Source of the DNA: Pycnococcus provasolii
Lineage: Eukaryota; Chlorophyta; Pseudoscourfieldiophyceae; Pseudoscourfieldiales; Pycnococcaceae
NCBI GenBank assembly: GCA_938743325.2
Contig: OW568890.1
Span: 532,127 to 596,126 of the forward strand
Length of the DNA: 64,000 nt
Reading direction: 5' to 3'
Position numbers and translations under genes: made by a program. Positions 58,592-64,000 of this stretch are shown in pieces. The stretch's first letter is position 1. Each line of letters opens with the position of its first letter. The notes beneath the pieces were generated by a model that saw only the letters and a program-made list of their open reading frames with translations, ran no database searches and was not told the origin of the DNA.

Positions 58592-59767
58592 CTACGGGAA
58601 CATGGGTGCTTGCATGAGTCCCGTGTGTTCGGGAAGTCCGCACAGGAGGTTCATGTTCTGCAGCGCCTGCCCGCTTGCACCCTTCACAAGGTTGTCGATG
58701 GCGCACATAACAATCATGCGTCCCTTGATTCGGTCAGGGTGTACGCTGATGAGTGCCAGGTTTGATCCGCGCACGTGCCTTGTGTGTGGCGCAACACCCT
58801 CAGGAAGCACGTGTACAAACTTCTCGTCGGCATATTTCTCGCTGAGAATGCGCCGTGCGTCTTCGACGGTTGCATCGGGCGCGAGTGTGACGTACATCGT
58901 GCTGAGCATGCCTCGGCTCATGGGAATGAGATGCGGAGTGAAGGAAATTTGCACAGCTTCGCCATGACTCTCCGACAGTCCCTGCTCGATTTCGGGCATA
59001 TGGCGGTGCCTCGACACGCCGTATGCGTGCATACCTTCTGCCACCTCAGCATACAGGAATGCCTCTTTCGCTCCCCTCCCCGCACCACTCACGCCGCTCT
59101 TGGCGTCAATGGTGATGTGATGCGCGGTGATGCACTTCGCTTCCAGCAGTGGGCACAGCGGCAGCTGCACGCTCGTGGGATAGCAGCCTGGATTCGCGAT
59201 GAGTGCGACACCCGCCTTGGAGGCTGCCTTCACGGCGTCACGCTTGAGCTCCGTGAGCCCGTACACAGCCTCCTTTTGAAGGTCAGGAGCTGCATGCGGC
59301 GCTCCATACCACTCCTCGTACTCGGAGAGAGACTTTAGTCTAAAGTCTGCGCTCAAATCGACGACCCGTATGCGTCGGTCAAGCTTGCTTATGATTTCCT
59401 GCGTCGTTCCGTGCGGCAGGCAACAGAACGCGACGTCGACATCATTCCAGTCCACGTCGTCCGCCTTGACCATGATCTGCGATGAGTCGCCGATGGCGCC
59501 GTGCCCTAGGTGAGGAAATACGTCGCTGAACGGCCGTCCCGCTGAACGCTCGGCGGTGAGCGCTTTGACTTGAATCGACGGGTGTGTTGCGAGCAGTCGG
59601 CACACCTCCGCACCCGTGTAGCCTGATGCGCCCAGCACCGCGACGTTGGTGGTGGATTCGCCAGAAGCATTTGAGCTGACATTGCGACGCGTTGTGCACG
59701 GCTGTGCGCATCGTCGTCGTCGAGGTGCAGCTTTGACGCCCCGTGCGAGTGTCGTTGTTGACGCCAT
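58592..59767 (-). CDS. argC: N-acetyl-gamma-glutamyl-phosphate reductase, plastid-type
   Basis: The protein has 391 residues from the ATG at 59767. The enzyme makes N-acetylglutamate semialdehyde with NADPH in arginine and ornithine synthesis. Key parts: nucleotide-binding VAVLGASGYTGAEVCRLLAT (about 42), FCCLPHGTTQEI, VDLSADFRL, YGLTEL, the catalytic-Cys block NPGCYPTSVQLPL (Cys about 193), DAKSGVSGAGR, SRHRHMPEIEQGL and FTPHLIPMSRGM. The first 40 residues are Arg/Thr/Ala-rich with no acidic residue, as in plastid transit peptides. Full length, no introns. It is the last clearly intact gene before the telomere. Confidence 0.95.
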   Translation of the reverse strand: MASTTTLARGVKAAPRRRRCAQPCTTRRNVSSNASGESTTNVAVLGASGYTGAEVCRLLATHPSIQVKALTAERSAGRPFSDVFPHLGHGAIGDSSQIMVKADDVDWNDVDVAFCCLPHGTTQEIISKLDRRIRVVDLSADFRLKSLSEYEEWYGAPHAAPDLQKEAVYGLTELKRDAVKAASKAGVALIANPGCYPTSVQLPLCPLLEAKCITAHHITIDAKSGVSGAGRGAKEAFLYAEVAEGMHAYGVSRHRHMPEIEQGLSESHGEAVQISFTPHLIPMSRGMLSTMYVTLAPDATVEDARRILSEKYADEKFVHVLPEGVAPHTRHVRGSNLALISVHPDRIKGRMIVMCAIDNLVKGASGQALQNMNLLCGLPEHTGLMQAPMFP

Positions 59768-60168
59768 GATTATTGTGGCAAGTTGTTAACAGGTAGGTAG
59801 GTGATTGTGACGACGAGAGAGAGGCGTGAGGAGAAAGGGAAACAGGGGAGTGAGGCCCCCCTTGACAAAATGACGACGGCCGCCAGGTCACAAAACTGCC
59901 GCCAGACTTGCCGCCAGGCGCTCGGGGAGTTACAAGTTCGGGGTTGCAACTAGGGTTACTAGGCAAACAGAACGAGTTGGGGTTCTTGAGAGGCCGAGAC
60001 TGAGAGAGCGCCTGATGCTGGGCTTGCTGAACGCGATGCATAATAGAACTATGTGCAGTTGTGGCCCATAATATACACTACTTAATTAAGCTTCGCCGCA
60101 CCTTGGAGAAATATAAGTACTACTGTTAGTACTGTACTAAGAAGGTCCCATACTGAATTAGAATTTAG
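59768..60168. other. Upstream region of ArgC
   Basis: The ArgC promoter should be here; TAGGGTT lies at 59951-59957. AT content rises towards 60050-60165, marking the change from gene-rich to subtelomeric sequence. No gene seen. Confidence 0.35.
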
Positions 60169-60381
60169 ATGGAGCGCAGGTTCATGAAGGGTCGCACGCC
60201 GAAGCGCGTCGACCCGCTAGCGAGCGTGAGCGTGCGCGCGTTGGCTTGCGGCTATTATCACACGGCTGCGTTGACGTCGGACGGCGTGGACTTCGAGGGC
60301 CCGCTATGCAGAATCGTGCTGCTAAGCACCGCGCTAAGCATGTCCGTACCGGGTCGTGCCTTCCGTCCGACGGGAGTTTAG
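60169..60381 (+). pseudogene. RCC1-repeat gene fragment
   Basis: An ATG-started frame of 70 codons includes VRALACGYYHTAALTSDGV, a good match to the RCC1/BLT repeat pattern (VxxIACGxxHTAALTxDG). The next expected residues (VYTWG) are lost and the frame runs into unrelated sequence. One repeat alone cannot form a propeller, so I call it a remnant of a duplicated RCC1-family gene. A direct repeat of about 22 bp (TTCCGTCCGACGGGAGTTTA) lies at its end, about 60359-60410. Confidence 0.5.
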
Positions 60382-61059
60382 GTCGGAGCGTTCCGTCCGA
60401 CGGGAGTTTACCGACACAAGCGCCTCACCACCATCACCACCACCGACACCAGCGACATCCCACCACCACCACCACCGACACATAATGTGGCGGCGAGCTC
60501 AAGCCGTCCTCTTTCACTACACGCAAGACCGCCAAGCCTACGGTAGACACACCTTAAGTAAAAGTTAAGAGTGGTTGAGTTACACGGAGGATACTAAGGG
60601 AGGTCCCTCGAGAGAGGGGGATCACGTGATAACCTCCTCATAGTGGGCACTGCCCGTTATAAGGGGGGCTGATGAATCACGTGACCACCTGCCCATTCCT
60701 CCTGCGTTCCGCTCCTTCATCAGCGCAGTGTGGAGTTCCTGCGCTTTTCCGACGAGAACTTCAGCCACGTGAACGTAAACGGCTTGCCTCAGCCCTAGCG
60801 GGCGTTGGTGGGCACCATTCAGAGCCACTGGTAGCGCTTGCAGCCGTTGCATCCGCTGCAGGTCTTCAGTTTGAATTTGTCGCACCCTCGTGCTTAAAAG
60901 CAACGTAAACAAGAAAAACCGTAGTGAAAGGACAACCACCGTGACACCCGGAAAGGGGACAACCAGGGAAAGCGGGGCAATTGCCCAAGGGGCCCCATAA
61001 ACCATCTGTCGTTAGATCCATTTGGATCAGGTTCTTCCTTGGGGACCCCCACCTCCTGT
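60382..61059. other. Subtelomeric region, no clear gene
   Basis: It has a CCACCACCA-rich stretch near 60423-60480 and two CACGTGA sites (60623-60632 and 60674-60682). A minus-strand frame (about 60680-60900) translates to helical sequence (LRQAVYVHVAEVLVGKAQEL) without a recognisable domain and could be a gene fragment. I assign no function. Confidence 0.3.
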
Positions 61060-61076
61060 AACCCTAACCCTAACAT
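61060..61076. repeat. Short interstitial telomere repeat
   Basis: AACCCTAACCCTAACA, in the C-rich orientation, is opposite to the G-rich orientation of the terminal array. It sits directly next to an open coding-like fragment. Confidence 0.7.
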
Positions 61077-61078
61077 AA

Positions 61079-61351
61079 TTCTCTGACCTCACCTCTCCAC
61101 TTCCAAACCCCGGTAACACCCTGAACCCCGACACTACCGTTCGAGCGAAAAATCGAGTCAAACGAACACCTAGATACATAGTTATGACACGAAAGATTGA
61201 GAAAAACGGAAAGCACAAATTCGACACAACGGCAAGACACAGAAAGGAGTCGCCGACAAGTTCATCGCGGAACTTCCTCTCAGCGCATGAGAAGGTCATG
61301 AAGTTCTTGGAGCGGCAGCGCGAGAGGGAGCGCGACTTGGGCGGCGTGTAG
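61079..61351 (+). pseudogene. Possible 3' gene fragment beside telomere repeat
   Basis: The frame is open from 61079 to the TAG at 61349-61351, with an internal ATG at 61184 (55 codons). It encodes a Lys/Arg-rich, charged tail (MTRKIEKNGKHKFD, HEKVMKFLERQRERERDLGG) that looks like a real C-terminal exon rather than noise. It starts 3 bp after the short CCCTAA repeat. I do not recognise the family. Confidence 0.35.
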
Positions 61352-61527
61352 AAGGTCGTGGGGCGATCGATTAGCAAATACCTTCCGCTGAGAGTATTAA
61401 CAATTTGACCAACCTCGTGCCGCGAGTGAGTGCTTCGAATCAAACCTAACTGCCAAAAAAAATGGATGTTGTTATTGGCTTCGTTCTGCACGACACTGGC
61501 CGACGGTCGGCCGCATACCGGAGGCAA

Positions 61528-61730
61528 AATTTTTTTTTCAACATGTGCGTCAAACTGCCAGCCTGGCAATTAGGGTTACAATTAGGGTTACAATTAGGGT
61601 TACAATTAGGGTTACAATTAGGGTTACAATTAGGGTTACAATTAGGGTTACAATTAGGGTTACAATTAGGGTTACAATTAGGGTTACAATTAGGGTTACA
61701 ATTAGGGTTAGGGTTAGGGTTAGGGTTAGA
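61528..61730 (+). repeat. Subtelomeric cassette 1: leader plus 12 copies of CAATTAGGGTTA
   Basis: A leader (from about TACCGGAGGC to CAGCCTGG) precedes twelve perfect copies of the 12-mer CAATTAGGGTTA (61567-61710), then three TTAGGG-type units. The same leader and repeat recur at 62890-63131 in the same orientation. The 12-mer looks like one telomere unit alternating with a variant unit (TTACAA for TTAGGG). Confidence 0.92.
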
Positions 61731-62244
61731 TAGGCCGAAAGTGACAATAAGAAAAAGTGACAATAAGGAATTCCCGACTTTATTCGTTGTTCAAGAGTGG
61801 CCCCCCCCCCCCCCCGCAATTGCTTTTCCTTAGCCCTCCGTGGCCCCCTCCTTGGTAATAGGTAGAATAGTAGTACCTATAGGCTTAATTAGGCTTCGGT
61901 TACTCAAAACAAACTATGCGAGCCGTTCAAGACGTCGCCGCCGGTGCACGTAGCGACGCCGGTGAAACTGACAACGTCGACAACGACGAGGTCATCCGCT
62001 CATACTACGCCGCTGTCGAGAAGCTTGGACCTCTCGTAAGGATTCGCGTGAGCGACATGAGGTTCAGCACAAAGTTTGCGACGCGGTCGCGTGATGTCGT
62101 GGACAACTTCATCACTCGCCTCCCTGTGATGGAACGAGCCACTGCCCGTAGGTTGTGGTGTGTGTTCTTGGTGTGTGCCCCCGGCACCGGTGTCACCTTC
62201 AGACGCCATAGGTTGTGGTCGAGTGAAAGTAAGTAAAAAGTCAA
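61731..62244 (+). other. Subtelomeric segment with a small open frame
   Basis: An ATG-started frame of 106 codons at 61916-62236 encodes SYYAAVEKLGPLVRIRVSDM and similar sequence, soluble and without a known domain. It could be a first exon, a remnant or chance. A poly-C run lies at 61801-61815. Confidence 0.3.
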
Positions 62245-62760
62245 GAATGAGTTACAATGTAAAGAAAAGAAAGAGCGCGCCGCCAGCGCGCCGCCAGCGC
62301 GCCGCCAGCGAAGCGCGTCAGGCGATCGTGATCACACGATCGCTATCTTTACATCGATGGAAACCGTCTTGAGTTGTTTATTCCAAAAGGGGAGATTATA
62401 GTGGGCTGTCTGTCTCCCACTATAAACATATCACGTCCTGAAAGTCAAGACGGTTTTCTCCCAAATCAAACCCACAAATCAAATCTCCAGTGGGGGTTTC
62501 ACCAAAACAAACCCCCAATCGATTCGCCCCTCTCAGCACTCCTCCTCGCCGATCGCAGTACGAGCTGTGGTTGGTGCCAAGTTAGCTCAGCGAATCGAGG
62601 TCCCCTCCATGCAGCGCAACCGCGGTCATGCGCTCGTGATCCACACGAGGAAGTCCCTTCGTGAACATGTCCGCCAGGAAACGTGGCAACCTGGCACCGA
62701 AGAGCACGCGCTCTCTGGCCTGGCTGGACGCATCCACCGCGGCGCATCAAGTGGAACAAG
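62245..62760 (-). mobile_element. Degenerate Ty1/copia-like retrotransposon 3' end
   Basis: On the minus strand, 62746 to the TAA at 62582-62584 reads through FLADMFTKGLPRVDHERM, the hallmark end of copia integrase-RT-RNase H polyproteins (usual form ADIFTKPLPR). The frame upstream is broken by a stop. About 25 bp beyond the stop is a purine-rich tract (GGCGAGGAGGAG), as expected of a polypurine primer next to an LTR. The putative LTR would run leftwards from about 62545, with bounds not determined. Only the last tenth of an element is visible and it is inactive. Confidence 0.5.
62397..62424. repeat. Perfect 9-bp hairpin
   Basis: TATAGTGGG (62397-62405) and CCCACTATA (62416-62424) are exact inverted repeats around a CTGTCTGTCT loop. 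TATAGTGGGAGAC recurs at 63171-63183, inverted relative to the right half. It may mark an element edge. Confidence 0.6.
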
Positions 62761-62889
62761 TCCCAAGCCAGGAGGATGAAGAAAATGGTGGATACCAAGC
62801 GCCCGGCACGGCGAGGGTGGATGGCGGGCGCGGTGCTAACCGTACTGCTCGCGTGGCTCGTGTTGTTTGAAGTCAAGATGTGGCTGGCA

Positions 62890-63131
62890 ACCGTACCGGA
62901 GGCGAAATTTTTTTTTCAACATGTGGGTCAAACTGCCAGCCTGGCAATTAGGGTTACAATTAGGGTTACAATTAGGGTTACAATTAGGGTTACAATTAGG
63001 GTTACAATTAGGGTTAGGGTTAGGGTTAGGGTTACAATTAGGGTTACAATTAGGGTTAGGGTTAGGGTTAGGGTTAGGGTTAGGGTTAGGGTTAGGGTTA
63101 GGGTTAGGGTTAGGGTTAGGGTTAGGGTTAG
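62890..63131 (+). repeat. Subtelomeric cassette 2: leader plus mixed CAATTAGGGTTA / TTAGGG array
   Basis: The leader is nearly identical to cassette 1 (two or three differences in about 50 bp). Six 12-mer copies follow from 62945, then TTAGGG units, two more 12-mers and about twelve TTAGGG units to 63131. It ends GATACC where cassette 1 ends GATAGG. Confidence 0.92.
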
Positions 63132-63786
63132 ATACCTTTACAGGTGCCAAGGATTTGCAAGGCTGTTTTTTTATAGTGGGAGACGCCCCTTTGCAATTAA
63201 ATAAATCATTTTTTTGTAAGGGGACCCCCCCGACAATCCTTGGGCTTTTTTTTCTCTACCAAAAAGGTCGAGAGGCCAAAAGTATACCCTCTCTTGAACG
63301 GTTTTTTTTGGTCGAGCACCTGCTTGGTTAATTCGTATTTTCAATTAATAATTCGCTTGTATGGGAGGTTAAGGTGACAAAATTGATTATTAAGCCACTG
63401 AAATGCCAGTCTACTAGCAGTTTCCGGAGGCGGTTTGGTCGAAGAATGCAATTAAAAAGCATTTTATATTTGGTGAAAGGTATGTATTAGGCTGGCAAGG
63501 CTGGCAGATGGTTATAAAATGCCTGCCAGGATTGCATTCACAAAATAAACGGTGTATACCCTAACACTCCCCTTCCCTCTGCCGACCATTTTGGTAGAGC
63601 CCGACCAAAATGGTCCAGCCCGACCAAAATGGTCGACAAAATTTTTTTGTGCGGTATTGCGAAAACAAAGTGCCTGCGTTACTCCCCCCGTCTGACTGGT
63701 TATGCCCATGCAAAAAAAACGCCATTGATTTTTTGCCGACCATTTTGGTCAAGCCCGACCAAAATGTATGGGGCTTTTTTTTTTGG
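63132..63786. other. Telomere-proximal unique sequence with GACCAWWWTGGTC hairpins
   Basis: AT-rich and gene-free as far as I can see. GACCATTTTGGT (63584-63595) pairs with ACCAAAATGGTC (63604-63615 and 63623-63634). A further GACCATTTTGGTC (63738-63750) pairs with GACCAAAATG (63757-63766). Confidence 0.5.
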
Positions 63787-64000
63787 TTAGGGTTAGGGTT
63801 AGGGTTAGGGTTAGGGTTAGGGTTAGGGTTAGGGTTAGGGTTAGGGTTAGGGTTAGGGTTAGGGTTAGGGTTAGGGTTAGGGTTAGGGTTAGGGTTAGGG
63901 TTAGGGTTAGGGTTAGGGTTAGGGTTAGGGTTAGGGTTAGGGTTAGGGTTAGGGTTAGGGTTAGGGTTAGGGTTAGGGTTAGGGTTAGGGTTAGGGTTAG
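63787..64000 (+). repeat. Terminal telomere array, (TTAGGG)n
   Basis: About 35 perfect TTAGGG units run to the last base of the window, G-rich strand 5'->3' towards the end, as expected for a right chromosome end. The human-type unit differs from the TTTAGGG of most plants and many green algae. Confidence 0.97.

Noticed and set aside
61462-61833. Open frames of LQLGLQLG / VTIRVTIR / NPNCNPNC type
   Set aside because: They are translations of the 12-bp telomere-variant array in several frames, not proteins.
61567-63131. Regular short repeats that might suggest a CRISPR array
   Set aside because: There are no spacers; units are contiguous 6- and 12-mers of telomere type, in a eukaryotic chromosome end.

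Overview
The window is the right-hand end of a linear nuclear chromosome of a eukaryote. It closes with about 214 bp of TTAGGG repeats running to the last base. The genes are dense, mostly intronless and GC-rich, and several lie tail-to-tail with less than 100 bp between stops. Four introns are inferred (in the genes at 12.9-14.2, 26.5-31.7, 31.9-35.6 and 51.5-53.0 kb). All start GTGCGT or GTACGT and lie in the 5' part of the gene. Plastid-type genes (TypA/BipA elongation factor, ArgC, a lycopene-cyclase-like flavoprotein, an MscS channel), a plant-type Kelch phosphatase and ciliary genes (IFT122, an NME7-like kinase) together suggest a compact-genome, flagellated green alga, perhaps prasinophyte-like. 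The lineage is an inference.

Layout. 0-12.6 kb: the tail of an IQ-motif protein, an ankyrin protein, a leucine-rich-repeat protein, a coiled-coil protein, the NME7-like protein and an ATAD2/Yta7-type AAA ATPase. 12.9-24.9 kb: PLAC8 protein, J-domain protein, guanine deaminase, MscS channel, SpoU/TrmH methyltransferase with C-terminal tandem repeats, and tubulin cofactor C. 24.9-26.4 kb: a gene-poor stretch with a long inverted repeat. 26.5-41.2 kb: a large secreted LamG/IPT protein, a BSU1/PPKL-type Kelch phosphatase, mitochondrial ribosomal protein mL43, TypA and the splicing factor SKIP/SNW1. 41.8-59.8 kb: the plastid-type flavoprotein, a protein kinase fused to a cyclic-nucleotide-binding-like domain and two MA3 domains, IFT122, calreticulin, a TM9SF protein, a CGxCxxC zinc protein, a RNA polymerase I A49-like subunit and ArgC. 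From 59.8 kb to the end is subtelomere: gene fragments, a copia-like retrotransposon remnant, two arrays of a 12-bp telomere-derived repeat behind a duplicated leader, short hairpins and the telomere.

The genes are mainly housekeeping and do not form one pathway. Loose themes are cilium and tubulin biology (NME7, IFT122, TBCC), the secretory pathway (calreticulin, TM9SF, secreted LamG protein), plastid functions and RNA or ribosome production (A49, SpoU methyltransferase, mL43, SKIP). The most unusual item is the kinase-CNB-MA3 fusion at 43.8-46.4 kb. It would place a kinase, a possible ligand sensor and translation-factor-binding domains in a single protein.
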